This document shows, one piece after another, positions 1 to 9,077 of a stretch of DNA of 30,655 nucleotides. Within the stretch, counting starts at the first letter, position 1; each line of letters begins with the position of its first letter. The translations under genes and the position numbers were made by a program. This DNA comes from Streptomyces sp. WM6386 (lineage in GTDB: Bacteria; Actinomycetota; Actinomycetes; Streptomycetales; Streptomycetaceae). The stretch lies in NCBI RefSeq assembly GCF_000972385.1, contig NZ_JXTE01000085.1:1-30655 (forward strand), in the 5' to 3' direction. The notes beneath the pieces are model-generated. The model saw only the letters and a list, made by a program, of their open reading frames with translations. It had not been told where the DNA came from and made no database searches.

Positions 1-40
1 CTTCCCCCCGTCCTCGCCCCGTCCTCCCCCGTCCTCCCCC
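1..40 (-). repeat. G-tract tandem repeat just after fbiC stop
   Basis: On the minus (mRNA) strand, directly after the fbiC TGA, units of about 10 bases of the form GGGGGAGGAC repeat three to four times. They give four runs of 4-6 G separated by 5-7 bases, which fits the usual G-quadruplex pattern. It could act at the fbiC 3' end, but that is inference. The repeat may continue outside the window. Confidence 0.6.
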
Positions 41-2626
41 TCAGTCCAGCACCGGCAGCAGGTCCGGCAGGTGGCCGTCGGAGAGCGCCGCCGACCGCTG
101 GCGTTCCTCCGGTACCTCGCCGTAGAGCGTCGTGCGCGGCCTCGCGGGGCGGCCCGCCAGTTCCGCCACCGCCACCAGGTCACGCACCGACTTGTAGGAG
201 CCGTACGACGAGCCCGCCATGCGCGAGATCGTCTCCTCCATCAGCGTGCCGCCGAGGTCGTTGGCGCCCGAGCGCAGCATCTCCGCCGCTCCCTCCGAGC
301 CCAGCTTCACCCAGCTGGTCTGGATGTTGGGGATGTGGGGGTGCAGGAGGAGACGGGCCATCGCCGTCACGGCCCTGTTGTCCCGCATCGTCGGGCCGGG
401 GCGCGCGATACCCGCCAGGTACACCGGCGCGTTGGTGTGGATGAAGGGGAGCGTCACGAACTCCGTGAAGCCGCCCGTGCGTTGCTGGATGCCGGCCAGG
501 GTGCGCAGGTGGCCCAGCCAGTGCCTGGGCTGGTCCACGTGGCCGTACATCATGGTCGACGAGGAGCGGATGCCCACCTCGTGCGCCGTCGTGATCACCT
601 CGATCCAGGTCGCCGTCGGCAGCTTGCCCTTGGTCAGGACCCAGCGGACCTCGTCGTCCAGGATCTCGGCCGCGGTGCCGGGGACGGAGTCCAACCCCGC
701 TTCCTTCGCCGCCGTCAGCCACTCGCGGATCGACATCCCGGTGCGGGTCGCGCCGTTCACCACCTCCATCGGGGAGAACGCGTGGACGTGCATCCCCGGG
801 ACCCGCTCCTTCACCGCCTTCGCGATGTCGAAGTACGCCGTCCCCGGCAGGTCCGGGTGGATGCCGCCCTGCATGCAGACCTCCACCGCGCCCACCTCCC
901 ACGCCTGTTGGGCGCGGTCGGCCACCTGGTCCAGGGACAGGGTGTAGGCGTCCGCGTCCGTGCGGCGCTGCGCGAACGCGCAGAAACGGCAGCCGGTGTA
1001 GCAGACGTTGGTGAAGTTGATGTTCCGCGTGACGATGTACGTGACGTCGTCGCCGACCACCGACTTGCGGACGTCGTCCGCGACACCGCAGAGCGCGTCC
1101 AGGGCCGGCCCGTCCGCGTGCAGCAGCGCCAGCGCCTCCGCGTCCGTCAGCCGGGTCGGGTCGTCGGCCGCCACCCGCAGCGCCTGGCGTACGTCGGTGT
1201 CGATCCGCTCCGGGACCATCCCGGGTGCCGCCGCCTCCCGCAGGGCGCCCCAGTCGCCGTACACCTCGTCGAAGTCGTCGCGGCGGTCGGACGTACGGCC
1301 CTCCGTGTCGATGGTGGTGTGGAGGTCCGTACGGCCCGACGACACGAACACCTCCTCCGGCTCCTGCCACGGGTGGCCCTCCACGACGGCGTCGGGACGT
1401 GCCAGGCCGGTCTCCGGGTCCGCCAGCGCCCGTACGTGCGGCAGCAGCCGCGGGTCCAGCCACGGCTCGCCGCGGCCCACGAACTCCGGGTACACGCAGA
1501 GGCGTTCACGCAGGGAGAAGCCGACGGCGGCCGAGCGCCGCGCCAGCTCCTCGATCTGCGGCCAGGGGCGTTCGGGGTTCACATGGTCGATCGTCAGCGG
1601 CGAGACCCCGCCCCAGTCGTCGATGCCGGCGCCGATGAGACGTTCGTACTCGGAGTCGACCAGGTTCGGCGGGGCCTGCAGACAGGCCGACGGGCCCATG
1701 ATGTGCCGTGCCACCGCCACGGTCGCCACCAGCTCGTCCAGCTCCGCGTCCGGCATGCCGCGCATCGCGGTGTCCGGCTTGGCGCGGAAGTTCTGGATGA
1801 TCAGTTCCTGGATGCCGTGATACGACCTCCCCACGCGCCGCAGCGCGAAGAGGGACTCCGCCCGCTCCTCGTACGTCTCGCCGATCCCGATGAGGATGCC
1901 GCTCGTGAAGGGGACCGACGAGCGGCCCGCGTCCTCCAGCACCCGCAGACGGACGGCCGGTTCCTTGTCGGGGGAGCCGTGGTGCGGGCCGCCCGGCTCC
2001 GACCACAGGCGCGTGGCCGTCGTCTCCAGCATCATGCCCATCGACGGCGCCACCGGCTTCAGACGCTGGAAGTCCGTCCACGACATCACGCCGGGGTTCA
2101 GGTGGGGCAGCAGGCCCGTCTCCTCCAGGATGCGGATGGAGATGGCGCGGACGTAGGCGATGGTGTCGTCGTAGCCGTGCGCGTCGAGCCACTCTCGAGC
2201 CTCCGGCCAGCGGTCCTCCGGTTTGTCGCCCAGAGTGATCAACGCTTCCTTGCACCCCAGCGCGGCCCCGCGCCTGGCTATGTCGAGCACCTCGTCCGGG
2301 GACATGAACATTCCGTGTCCGGCGCGGCGCAGCTTGCCGGGGACGGTCACGAACGTGCAGTAGTGGCATTTGTCCCGGCACAGCCGGGTCAGGGGGATGA
2401 AGACGCTCTTCGAGTACGTGATGACGCCGGGACGGCCCGCCGCCTGAAGGCCCACGTCACGGACGCGGGCCGCGGAGGCGGTGAGATCGTCGAGGGCCGT
2501 GCCGCGGGCCTGGAGGAGGACCGCGGCTTCGTCGACGTCGAGGGCCACGCCGTCACGGGCGCGTTTGAGGGCGCGACGCATGGAGTTCTCGGTCGGGCCG
2601 GTTCCGGGGGTCGCGGAAGTCGTCAT
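41..2626 (-). CDS. fbiC: FbiC, bifunctional FO synthase (CofG/CofH fusion)
   Basis: This enzyme makes FO (7,8-didemethyl-8-hydroxy-5-deazariboflavin), the deazaflavin core of coenzyme F420, from tyrosine and a ribityl-diaminouracil precursor. The 861-residue length is normal for actinobacterial FbiC, a fusion of two radical-SAM enzymes. Both CxxxCxxC [4Fe-4S] motifs are visible: C83/C87/C90 (CRDKCHYC) in the N-terminal CofG half and C542/C546/C549 (CYTGCRFC) in the C-terminal CofH half. Both halves look intact. The ATG at 2626 has only AAGG directly before it, and a TATGCT -10-like box sits six bases upstream, so the transcript may be leaderless. The gene lies near several F420-type enzymes. 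Identity is near certain. Confidence 0.97.
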   Translation of the reverse strand: MTTSATPGTGPTENSMRRALKRARDGVALDVDEAAVLLQARGTALDDLTASAARVRDVGLQAAGRPGVITYSKSVFIPLTRLCRDKCHYCTFVTVPGKLRRAGHGMFMSPDEVLDIARRGAALGCKEALITLGDKPEDRWPEAREWLDAHGYDDTIAYVRAISIRILEETGLLPHLNPGVMSWTDFQRLKPVAPSMGMMLETTATRLWSEPGGPHHGSPDKEPAVRLRVLEDAGRSSVPFTSGILIGIGETYEERAESLFALRRVGRSYHGIQELIIQNFRAKPDTAMRGMPDAELDELVATVAVARHIMGPSACLQAPPNLVDSEYERLIGAGIDDWGGVSPLTIDHVNPERPWPQIEELARRSAAVGFSLRERLCVYPEFVGRGEPWLDPRLLPHVRALADPETGLARPDAVVEGHPWQEPEEVFVSSGRTDLHTTIDTEGRTSDRRDDFDEVYGDWGALREAAAPGMVPERIDTDVRQALRVAADDPTRLTDAEALALLHADGPALDALCGVADDVRKSVVGDDVTYIVTRNINFTNVCYTGCRFCAFAQRRTDADAYTLSLDQVADRAQQAWEVGAVEVCMQGGIHPDLPGTAYFDIAKAVKERVPGMHVHAFSPMEVVNGATRTGMSIREWLTAAKEAGLDSVPGTAAEILDDEVRWVLTKGKLPTATWIEVITTAHEVGIRSSSTMMYGHVDQPRHWLGHLRTLAGIQQRTGGFTEFVTLPFIHTNAPVYLAGIARPGPTMRDNRAVTAMARLLLHPHIPNIQTSWVKLGSEGAAEMLRSGANDLGGTLMEETISRMAGSSYGSYKSVRDLVAVAELAGRPARPRTTLYGEVPEERQRSAALSDGHLPDLLPVLD

Positions 2627-2632
2627 CCTTCG

Positions 2633-2660
2633 AGCATACGGAGGGACTCCGCCGGTTCAG
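2633..2660 (-). promoter_or_regulatory. Candidate leaderless promoter of fbiC
   Basis: Reading on the minus strand: CTGAAC (2660-2655), a 16-base spacer, TATGCT (2638-2633), then six bases and the fbiC ATG. Transcription would then start at or very near the A of the ATG. There is no properly spaced Shine-Dalgarno sequence. Confidence 0.45.
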
Positions 2661-2699
2661 CAGGGTCGGGGGTGGTTCGAGGGACTGCCGTCGCGTCGC

Positions 2700-2775
2700 C
2701 GGGTGCGGGCCCAGTTGTGGCTGGTCGCGCCCACGCGGCGGTAGCCGCACATCGATGCGGCCCCGCGCCCCTGGG
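2700..2775 (+). repeat. Dispersed intergenic repeat, copy 1
   Basis: This is one of three related intergenic copies in the window (others at 6629-6686 and 10843-10910). The shared core reads TGGCTGGTCGCGC, CGCGGCGG.AGC.GCA and GCGGCCCCGCGCCCCT. Two small hairpins can form: GCGGC-ggta-GCCGC and GCCGCA-catcga-TGCGGC. This type is familiar as a common dispersed intergenic element of Streptomyces. It lies between the 3' end of the luciferase-like gene and fbiC. Confidence 0.7.
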
Positions 2776-2795
2776 TCTGCTGCCACTCCCTCCGT

Positions 2796-3641
2796 TCACA
2801 AGTACTCGGCGTATCCGTCCAGCAACCCCAGCACCTCCGCCTCGCCCGTCGGCGGCAGCTGGACCACGACCTCCTCGATGCCCAGTTCGGCATAGTGCGC
2901 GAGCTTGCCGGGGCTCGGGAAGACGGCGTACGGGACCACCTCCAGTGCGGCCGGGTCGCGGCCCGCGTCCGCCCAGGCCGCCCGCAGCACCGGCAGGGAC
3001 TCCGTCAGGCCGCGCCCGCCGATCGGCAGCCAGCCGTCGGCGTACTCGCCGATGTGGGCGAAGAGCTTGGGACCGGCGGCTCCGCCGATGAGGGTGCGGG
3101 GGCCGACGACCGGACCACGCGGCTTCTGCACGGGCTTGGGGTAGGCGTGCGAGGCCCGTACGCTGCCGAACTCGCCCTCGTACGCGGTCGGTTCCTCCGA
3201 CCACAGCGCGCGCATCAGGGCCATCCGGTCCCGCACCAGCTCCCGCCGGGTGCGCCACGCGACGCCGTGGTCGGCGGCTTCCTCGACGTTCCAGCCGAAG
3301 CCGAGGCCGAGGGTGAACCGGCCGCCGGACAGATGATCCAGCGTGGCGATCTGCTTGGCGAGGTCGATCGGGTCGTGCTGGGCGACCAGGGTGATGCCGG
3401 TGCCGAGGCCGAGCCGCTCGGTCACCGCCGCCGCCTGGCCGAGCGCGACGAAGGGGTCCAGGGTGCGGCCGTACTCGGGGGGCAGCTCGCCGCCCGCCGG
3501 GTACGGCGTCACACGCTCCACCGGGATGTGGGTGTGCTCGGGCAGGTACAGGCCGGCGAACCCCCGCTGTTCCAGCTCACGGGCGAGCCGGGTCGGGGTG
3601 ATCGTCTCGTCGGTGAGGAAGATCGTCACGGAGATACGCAT
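2796..3641 (-). CDS. LLM-class F420-dependent oxidoreductase
   Basis: This is a luciferase-like TIM-barrel protein of 281 residues, a usual length for the F420-dependent branch of the family, which uses F420 for hydride transfer; the substrate is unknown. Family signatures include the N-terminal strand MRISVTIFLTDE, the LYLPEHTHIP segment (about 32-41), a TLDHLSGGRFTLGLGFGWN block (about 101-119) and a C-terminal ADGWLPIGGRG region. The ATG start is the natural family start. It is co-directional with fbiC but separated from it by about 170 bases that contain a dispersed repeat, so co-transcription is uncertain. Assignment to F420 rather than FMN is inferred from family resemblance and the fbiC neighbourhood. 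Confidence 0.9.
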   Translation of the reverse strand: MRISVTIFLTDETITPTRLARELEQRGFAGLYLPEHTHIPVERVTPYPAGGELPPEYGRTLDPFVALGQAAAVTERLGLGTGITLVAQHDPIDLAKQIATLDHLSGGRFTLGLGFGWNVEEAADHGVAWRTRRELVRDRMALMRALWSEEPTAYEGEFGSVRASHAYPKPVQKPRGPVVGPRTLIGGAAGPKLFAHIGEYADGWLPIGGRGLTESLPVLRAAWADAGRDPAALEVVPYAVFPSPGKLAHYAELGIEEVVVQLPPTGEAEVLGLLDGYAEYL

Positions 3642-3678
3642 GCCCTATCTCTACCCGGAGGGGCCTCAACTGTCCATA

Positions 3679-3690
3679 CCGACTGGTCGG
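3679..3690. promoter_or_regulatory. Small palindrome in divergent promoter region
   Basis: CCGAC-TG-GTCGG lies about 38 bases upstream of the LLM gene and 80 bases upstream of the divergent PHP hydrolase gene. It has the size of a half-complete TetR/MarR-type operator. Only one copy was seen and there is no further support. Confidence 0.25.
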
Positions 3691-3770
3691 CATCTTCGGT
3701 CGAATTCCTCAGCCGTCTCAATTCCCCTGTCTTTCCACGGCAGTTCACGGACGTCCGGGAGAGTTGAGGC

Positions 3771-5288
3771 ATGTGCGACGACAACGAGCTCCATCACAGC
3801 ATCGGAAGACGCACACTCTTCGTGACGGGAACCGCCGCCGCGCTTACGTTGGGAAGCGTGACCTTCGCCGCGGCCGCCGACGGTGACCAGGAGACCAGGA
3901 CGATCCGGGGCACCCTGCCCACCGGGTCCCCCGACTTCGTGTACGTGCCGGTCGAAGTCCCGTCCGGCGTGCGGGAGATCAAGGTCTCCTACACCTACGA
4001 CCGCCCCTCCGTCCCGGCGGGCACGGCCGGCAACGCCCTCGACATCGGCATCTTCGACGAGCGGGGGACGGAGCTGGGCGGGCAGGGTTTCCGGGGCTGG
4101 TCGGGAGGGGCCCGCACCGAGTTCTTCCTCCGCGCCGACGACGCGACGCCGGGGTACCTCCCGGGACGGGTGCGCGCGGGCACCTGGCACATCGCGCTCG
4201 GCCCCTACACGGTGGCGCCGCAGGGGCTGTCGTACGAGATCACCGTCACGCTCACCTACGGCGAGCAGGGCACCGCCGTCGAGCCGACCTACCCGCCCAC
4301 CCGCGCCGAGGGGCGGGGCCGTGCCTGGTACCGGGGCGACTGCCATCTGCACTCCTGGTACTCCGACGGCCGCCGCACCCCGGCCGAGATCGCGGCCCTC
4401 GCGCGGGCGGCGGGCCTGGACTTCATCAACACCTCGGAGCACAACACCCATGCGGCGCACGCCCATTGGGCCGACGAGGCGGGCGACGACCTGCTGATCA
4501 TGCTGGGTGAGGAGGTCACCACGAGGAACGGCCATGTGGTGGCGCTCGGCACCGACCCCGGCACCTTCGTCGACTGGCGCTACCGGGCCCGCGACCACCG
4601 CTTCGGCCGTTTCGCCCGCCGGATCCGCAAGGCCGGAGGGCTGGTCGTCCCCGCCCATCCGCACGCCGCCTGCATCGGCTGCAACTGGAAGTTCGGCTTC
4701 GGCGAGGCGGACGCGGTCGAGGTGTGGAACGGCCCCTACACGCCCGACGACGAGGTGGCGCTGGCCGACTGGGACGGCATGCTCGTGGCGTCCGTACGCG
4801 AGGGACGGGACTGGATTCCGGCCATGGGCAACAGCGACGCCCACCGGGACCCGGACGTCGTCGGCCTGCCCCAGACCGTCGTCCTCGCCGACGACCTGTC
4901 CCGCGAGGCGATCCAGGAGGGGATCCGGGCCGGGCGGTCGTATGTCGCCGAGTCGAAGAACGTGTCCCTGAGCTTCACGGCGACGGGTGGCAAGGGCGAA
5001 CACGCCGGTATCGGCGGGCGGTTGGCGGCGGCCCCGGACACGCCGGTGACGGTACGGCTCGAGGTGGCGGGCGCGCCCCGCTGCACCGTCCGGTTCGTGA
5101 CCGACCAGGGGGTGCTGTTCACCGGCGGGCCGCTGCCGGTGGCGGGGTCGGGGGTGTTCGAGTGGCGGACCACGCCTGCCTACGCGGCGTACGTGCGGGC
5201 GGAGTTGCGGCACGAGACGGCGGCCGGGCCGCTGCCGGGCGCGCTGGCGGCGTTCACCAACCCGATCTTCCTGGGCCGGGTCCACTAG
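3771..5288 (+). CDS. Exported CehA/McbA-type PHP-domain metallohydrolase
   Basis: A 505-residue predicted exported phosphoesterase/hydrolase. The N-terminus has a twin-arginine motif (GRRTLFVTG, residues 12-20), a hydrophobic stretch and AAAAD near residue 37, consistent with Tat export. Residues about 45-170 form a beta-rich domain. The PHP catalytic domain follows: HLH at 192/194, EHN with H224, E247/E248, HPH at 296/298, and DAH with D356/H358. These are the expected metal ligands. A short beta-rich C-terminal region follows. CehA/McbA relatives hydrolyse carbamate or phosphoester bonds; the substrate here is unknown. It diverges from the LLM gene and converges with the EEP gene, with an 11-base gap. 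Confidence 0.88.
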   Translation: MCDDNELHHSIGRRTLFVTGTAAALTLGSVTFAAAADGDQETRTIRGTLPTGSPDFVYVPVEVPSGVREIKVSYTYDRPSVPAGTAGNALDIGIFDERGTELGGQGFRGWSGGARTEFFLRADDATPGYLPGRVRAGTWHIALGPYTVAPQGLSYEITVTLTYGEQGTAVEPTYPPTRAEGRGRAWYRGDCHLHSWYSDGRRTPAEIAALARAAGLDFINTSEHNTHAAHAHWADEAGDDLLIMLGEEVTTRNGHVVALGTDPGTFVDWRYRARDHRFGRFARRIRKAGGLVVPAHPHAACIGCNWKFGFGEADAVEVWNGPYTPDDEVALADWDGMLVASVREGRDWIPAMGNSDAHRDPDVVGLPQTVVLADDLSREAIQEGIRAGRSYVAESKNVSLSFTATGGKGEHAGIGGRLAAAPDTPVTVRLEVAGAPRCTVRFVTDQGVLFTGGPLPVAGSGVFEWRTTPAYAAYVRAELRHETAAGPLPGALAAFTNPIFLGRVH

Positions 5289-5299
5289 GACCGGGCGGA

Positions 5300-6133
5300 T
5301 CACGGATGCCGGGACGCGAGGTCGGCGACGACCGCCGCATGATCGGACGGCCAGACCCCGTCCACCGGTCCGTCCCCGGCCCGCCGCACCCCCAGCACCG
5401 TGCCCTCCCCCGCCGGTCCGGCCGGGCCGCCGACGTGGATGTAGTCGATACGGCCGCCCGGTCCCAGGCCCGGGTGGACGTACGGGTTCGCCGGGTCCCA
5501 GGTGGTGGCGGGGGCGGCCGGGCCGGCGTACTCCCAGGCGTCGAAGAAGACCTGGCCGGGGACGGCGGGGGCGGTCCGCAGGCCGCCGAAGAGGCGGATC
5601 TCGTCGGAGTCGGGCCAGGCGTTGAAGTCTCCGGTCACGACGGGCGGGAAGGCGGTGCCGTCCCGGTGGGCGGCGACGAACTCGGCCAGGGAGGTGACCT
5701 GTTCACGGCGTACGGCCGAGGCGTGCAGGGGTGAGGCGAGGTGGGTCGTGAAGAACGGGACGGGGTGGTCGGGGGCGGCCAGCCGCGCGTAGAGGGCGAG
5801 GCGGCCGTCGTCCAGGTCGGCCGGGGCGGGCAGGCGCAGGACGTCCTGTTCCAGCACCGGCCAGCGGCTCAGCACCGCGTTGCCGATGTCGAGCGCCGGG
5901 TCCCCGATCCGCCGCCGCCAGCGCTCGGGCGCGTGGGAGGCGGCCCAGGTCCAGTGCAGTCCGAGCTCCCCGGCGAGCCAGGCGGCGAGGTTCTCCCCGC
6001 TGCGGCGATCGGCCCACACCTCCTGCAGGCCCACGACATCGGGCCGCAGTTCCCGCAGGACGGCGACGATCGCCTTCTGCCGCTCGGCCCACGGGCCGAA
6101 CCGCCACCACAGGTTCCACGTCACCACACGCAT
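5300..6133 (-). CDS. Endonuclease/exonuclease/phosphatase (EEP) family protein
   Basis: A 277-residue Mg-dependent phosphodiesterase-fold protein related to DNase I, exonuclease III and sphingomyelinases. It starts with the family strand MRVVTWNLWWRFG and carries GLQEVW (metal-binding Glu), TTHLASP, a TGDFNAWPDS motif (catalytic Asp/Asn), GRIDYIHV and a terminal PSDHAAVVAD (catalytic Asp-His). All core motifs are present. No clear signal peptide is seen, so it is probably cytoplasmic. The ATG at 6133 is chosen over a TTG at 6148 because it places the first beta strand at the N-terminus. The substrate (nucleic acid, phospholipid or sugar phosphate) cannot be decided. It diverges from the Ddn-like gene at 6170. 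Confidence 0.85.
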   Translation of the reverse strand: MRVVTWNLWWRFGPWAERQKAIVAVLRELRPDVVGLQEVWADRRSGENLAAWLAGELGLHWTWAASHAPERWRRRIGDPALDIGNAVLSRWPVLEQDVLRLPAPADLDDGRLALYARLAAPDHPVPFFTTHLASPLHASAVRREQVTSLAEFVAAHRDGTAFPPVVTGDFNAWPDSDEIRLFGGLRTAPAVPGQVFFDAWEYAGPAAPATTWDPANPYVHPGLGPGGRIDYIHVGGPAGPAGEGTVLGVRRAGDGPVDGVWPSDHAAVVADLASRHP

Positions 6134-6169
6134 GGCCCACCGCCGCAATCTCCAGGAGACTCAGTAACC

Positions 6170-6580
6170 ATGCCCCGTCACAACGAACGCAAGTACCGTG
6201 CCGTGTCCGCCCTCCAGCGCCGGATCGGCAACCCGATCCTGCGCCGCCTCCCCTTCCAGACCCTGCTGGAGACGACCGGCCGCGCCTCCGGCCTGCCCCG
6301 CCCGACCCCGGTCGGCGGCCGCCGGGTCGGGGACTCCTTCTGGCTGGTCTCCGAGTTCGGCGAACGCTCCCAGTACGTCCGCAACATCAAGGCCGACCCG
6401 CGCGTCCGGGTCCGCCTCCGCGGCCGCTGGCACACCGGAACGGCCCATCTCCTGCCCGACGACGACCCGATCGCCCGGCTGCGGGGTCTGCCGCGCATGA
6501 ACAGCACGGCCGTGCGGGCGATGGGGTCGGGACTGCTGACGGTGCGGGTGGACCTGGACGGCCAGGGCTTGGCCAGCTAA
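6170..6580 (+). CDS. Ddn-like deazaflavin (F420)-dependent nitroreductase-family protein
   Basis: A 136-residue split-beta-barrel protein of the Ddn/FDOR family, whose members use reduced F420 to reduce quinones or nitro compounds. Signatures are LLETTGRASGLPRPTPVG (about 31-48), the aromatic-rich FWLVSEFGERSQYVRNI and DPRVRVRLRGRWHTGTAHLL. The ATG at 6170 is chosen because the conserved fold starts soon after it; AGGAG lies 11 bases upstream, a loose ribosome-binding site. The frame is open much further upstream, but that part overlaps the EEP gene in antisense and is not coding-like. A second member lies at 29424-29894, and both share the window with fbiC. Confidence 0.88.
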   Translation: MPRHNERKYRAVSALQRRIGNPILRRLPFQTLLETTGRASGLPRPTPVGGRRVGDSFWLVSEFGERSQYVRNIKADPRVRVRLRGRWHTGTAHLLPDDDPIARLRGLPRMNSTAVRAMGSGLLTVRVDLDGQGLAS

Positions 6581-6628
6581 GCGCTCCGCGGGAAGTGCCG
6601 CGATGTGCCGTCGGCCGTCCGCGGCGCC

Positions 6629-6686
6629 GTCGTAGCTGGTCGCGCCCCGCGGCGGAGCTGCATATGGATACGGCCCCGCGCCCCTT
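6629..6686 (+). repeat. Dispersed intergenic repeat, copy 2
   Basis: Same orientation as copy 1 but shorter and more diverged: TAGCTGGTCGCGCC, CGCGGCGGAGCTGCATA and ACGGCCCCGCGCCCCTT. It lies between the convergent 3' ends of the Ddn-like gene and the alpha/beta hydrolase gene, where its hairpins could serve as a terminator. The rest of the 6581-6726 gap shows nothing else. Confidence 0.65.
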
Positions 6687-6726
6687 CAAGGCGCTGCCGA
6701 ACCGTGGAGGACTTCACCCGACCCGC

Positions 6727-7500
6727 TCAGAGCTTGGCGGACATCTCCAGCACCAGGTCGCGCACCACCTCGGGCGCCCGCAGCGTCGGCAGATGGTCGC
6801 AGTCCGGCAGGCGTACGAGGTGGCAGTCCGGGATCGCGGCGGCCATGTCCTCGTTGCAGCGGACCGTCCTGGCCGTGTCCTTCTCGCCGAGGAGGAGGGC
6901 GCAGGGCATGGCCAGTTCGCCGAGACGGGGGAAGGCCGGGGGGTCCTCGGTCTGGTGGCCGTACGTCGTGAACCAGGCCGGGATCGCCGCCCGCAGCCAC
7001 TCCGCGGCCCGGTCGTCGGGGGGTGTGCCGGCCGCCGCCCAGGTCTCCAGGGCCAGGGCGAGCAGGCCGCCCATGTCTCCCGCGGTGGCCAACTCGGCGA
7101 CCTGTGCCGTCAGTTCGGGGTCCTCCAGATCCGGGTAACCGGTGACGCCCGGCACGAGCAGCACCAGCCCCGCCACCCGCGACGGCTCGTTCAGCGCCCC
7201 GCTGACCGCGGTCACCCCGCCCATGCTCGTACCGACGAGCACCGCGCGCTCCACGCCGAAGTGGTCGAGCACGGCCCGCAGATCCTCGGCGAGGGAGTAG
7301 GAGGCGGTCGGACTCGGCGAATGCCCGAACCCCCGGGCGTCGTAGCGGATCACTCGGTGGCGCCCGACGAGCTCCGGCAGCACGGGTTCCCAGCACCTGG
7401 AGTCCGCGATCCCGGGATGCAGCAGCACCACCGGGACCCCGTCCCCGCCCGTGTCCTCGGCCCAGACCTCGCCGTCCTTGACCTGCACCATGGTCTCCAT
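6727..7500 (-). CDS. Alpha/beta-fold hydrolase
   Basis: A 257-residue single-domain alpha/beta hydrolase. The nucleophile elbow is GTSMGG with Ser92; the acid is probably Asp208 (LLLGEKDTA) and the base His236 (LPDCDHLPTL). The oxyanion segment is LLHPGIADSRCW (27-38). The family covers esterases, lactonases, C-C bond hydrolases and haloperoxidase-like enzymes, so the substrate is not predictable. The start is either the ATG at 7500 or the ATG at 7491; neither has a convincing ribosome-binding site, and the TTG at 7551 adds non-family sequence. It is co-directional with the catabolic block upstream but separated from it by 125 bases. Confidence 0.87.
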   Translation of the reverse strand: METMVQVKDGEVWAEDTGGDGVPVVLLHPGIADSRCWEPVLPELVGRHRVIRYDARGFGHSPSPTASYSLAEDLRAVLDHFGVERAVLVGTSMGGVTAVSGALNEPSRVAGLVLLVPGVTGYPDLEDPELTAQVAELATAGDMGGLLALALETWAAAGTPPDDRAAEWLRAAIPAWFTTYGHQTEDPPAFPRLGELAMPCALLLGEKDTARTVRCNEDMAAAIPDCHLVRLPDCDHLPTLRAPEVVRDLVLEMSAKL

Positions 7501-7608
7501 GGGACGACTGTGCCCGAATCGGACGCCGGGAGACAGCACCGTCCTGGCCAACGGGGAACCGGCGTGGCCCGATATACGGCTCCGCCGAGCAGACCGACCC
7601 GTCCTCCC

Positions 7609-7632
7609 GTCACCCCGTCACCCCGTCACCCC
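7609..7632 (-). repeat. 8-bp tandem repeat containing the aldehyde dehydrogenase stop
   Basis: Three perfect copies of GTCACCCC (+ strand), that is GGGGTGAC on the mRNA strand. The aldehyde dehydrogenase TGA at 7628-7626 is inside one copy. Because the unit is 8 bases, the three TGA triplets fall in all three reading frames. The G runs with 4-base loops also fit a G-quadruplex pattern. Confidence 0.75.
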
Positions 7633-9077
7633 GGCCAGACGATGGCCTGCACCTCGCTGTACGCGTGCAGCGCGTACGACCCGACGTCCCGCCCGACCCC
7701 GCTCTTCTTGAACCCCCCGAACGGCGCCTCCATGTTCCGCCCGACGGTGTTCACCCCCACCCCGCCGGCCCGCAGCCGCCGCGCCACGCGGAAGGCGCGG
7801 GCCACGTCCCCGGACCAGACGTAGTCGATGAGGCCGTAGTCGGAGTCGCCGGCGAGGGCGATGCCCTCCTCCTCGTCGTCGAAGGGCACCACGGACACGA
7901 CCGGTCCGAAGATCTCCTCCCGGACGACCCGCATCCCGCTCGTGCAGTCGGCGAGGAGGGTGGGAGCGACGTAGAAGCCATGGTCGTACGACGGCCTCTC
8001 GCCGCCCGCGACCACCACCGCGCCCTCCTTGCGCCCGATGTCGACGTAGGACTCCACCCGCTCCCGGTGCTCGGCGGAGATCACCGGCCCGACGACGGTG
8101 TCCGCCGCCCGCGGATCCCCCACCTTCAGATACCCGGCATAGGCGGCGAGGCCGTCCACGAGCCGCTGGTACACCCCGCGTTGCACCAGCACCCGGGTCG
8201 GCGCGGTGCAGATCTGCCCGCTGTAGAAGGAGAAGGTGGTCCCGATCCCGGCCACGGCGGCGGCGATGTCCGCGTCGTCGAAGACGAGGGCCGCCCCCTT
8301 CCCGCCCAGCTCCATCAGCTGCCGCTTCATACCGCGCCCGCACACCTCGCCGATGCGCCGGCCGACCGCGGTGGAGCCGGTGAACGAGACCATGTCGACG
8401 TCGGGCGAGTCCACGGCGGCCTCACCGACCTCGACGGACCGGCCGGACACCACATTGAGCACTCCCCTCGGCACCCCGGCGGCCTCCAGCGCCTCGGCCA
8501 TCCGGTACACCGACAGCGGGTCCTGCGGGGCGGGCTTCACGACGACCGTGTTGCCCATGGCGAGGGCGGGGGCGATCTTGCCGGCCGGGTTGGCCCAGGG
8601 GTTGTTGTACGAGGTGATGCAGGTGACGACCCCGACGGGCTGGCGGACGGCCAGCGCGCCCATGACCCCGGCCCTGCCCATGGGCCCGGCCTCGTTGATC
8701 TGCGGCGGGATCGCCCACTCGGCGGGCTCCACGCGCGCGTACCGCTGGAAACGGGCGGCGGCGACCCCGACCTGCATCGCCCGCGCGGTCCCGGTCGTGG
8801 CACCGGTCTCGGCCTGGGCGAGTTCGGCGTACTCCACGAACCGGGACCGGATGACATCGGCGGCCCGTGCGAGGATCGCCGCCCGTTCCTCGGGCGCCGT
8901 GCGCGACCATGGACCGAAGGCCTCGCGGGCCGCGGCACAGGCCGCGTGCACCTGATCCCGCGAGGCCTCCGGCGCCCACCCGACGGTCCGCTCGGTCGCC
9001 GGATCGAGGACCTCGTAGTGGCCGCCCTCCGGCTCGGTCCACGCCCCACCGACGAACAGCCGCTGCTCGGAGGTCAC
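7626..9077 (-). CDS. NAD(P)-dependent aldehyde dehydrogenase family protein
   Basis: A 483-residue aldehyde dehydrogenase that oxidises an aldehyde to an acid. Family features in order: the ITSYNNPW oxyanion Asn motif (N158), KPAPQDPLS (cofactor region), SFTGSTAVGRRIG (Rossmann loop, about 231-243), catalytic base E256 in LMELGGKG, nucleophile C290 in GQICTAPTR, and EEIFGPVV near the C-terminus. The GTG at 9077 is chosen because it overlaps the TGA of the upstream amidohydrolase gene as GTGA, a translational-coupling arrangement. The longer frame to 9179 adds low-complexity sequence antisense to nothing conserved and overlaps the neighbour. The pairing with the D-aminoacylase-like gene suggests a shared pathway. 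Substrate unknown. Confidence 0.92.
   Translation of the reverse strand: MTSEQRLFVGGAWTEPEGGHYEVLDPATERTVGWAPEASRDQVHAACAAAREAFGPWSRTAPEERAAILARAADVIRSRFVEYAELAQAETGATTGTARAMQVGVAAARFQRYARVEPAEWAIPPQINEAGPMGRAGVMGALAVRQPVGVVTCITSYNNPWANPAGKIAPALAMGNTVVVKPAPQDPLSVYRMAEALEAAGVPRGVLNVVSGRSVEVGEAAVDSPDVDMVSFTGSTAVGRRIGEVCGRGMKRQLMELGGKGAALVFDDADIAAAVAGIGTTFSFYSGQICTAPTRVLVQRGVYQRLVDGLAAYAGYLKVGDPRAADTVVGPVISAEHRERVESYVDIGRKEGAVVVAGGERPSYDHGFYVAPTLLADCTSGMRVVREEIFGPVVSVVPFDDEEEGIALAGDSDYGLIDYVWSGDVARAFRVARRLRAGGVGVNTVGRNMEAPFGGFKKSGVGRDVGSYALHAYSEVQAIVWPG

Noticed and set aside
71..3091. 1006-codon open frame on the plus strand
   Set aside because: It is antisense to fbiC and the following genes, has Arg/Ala/Gly-rich composition and no conserved motif. 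Such shadow frames are expected at this GC content; the same applies to 7665-10274 and 23343-26738.
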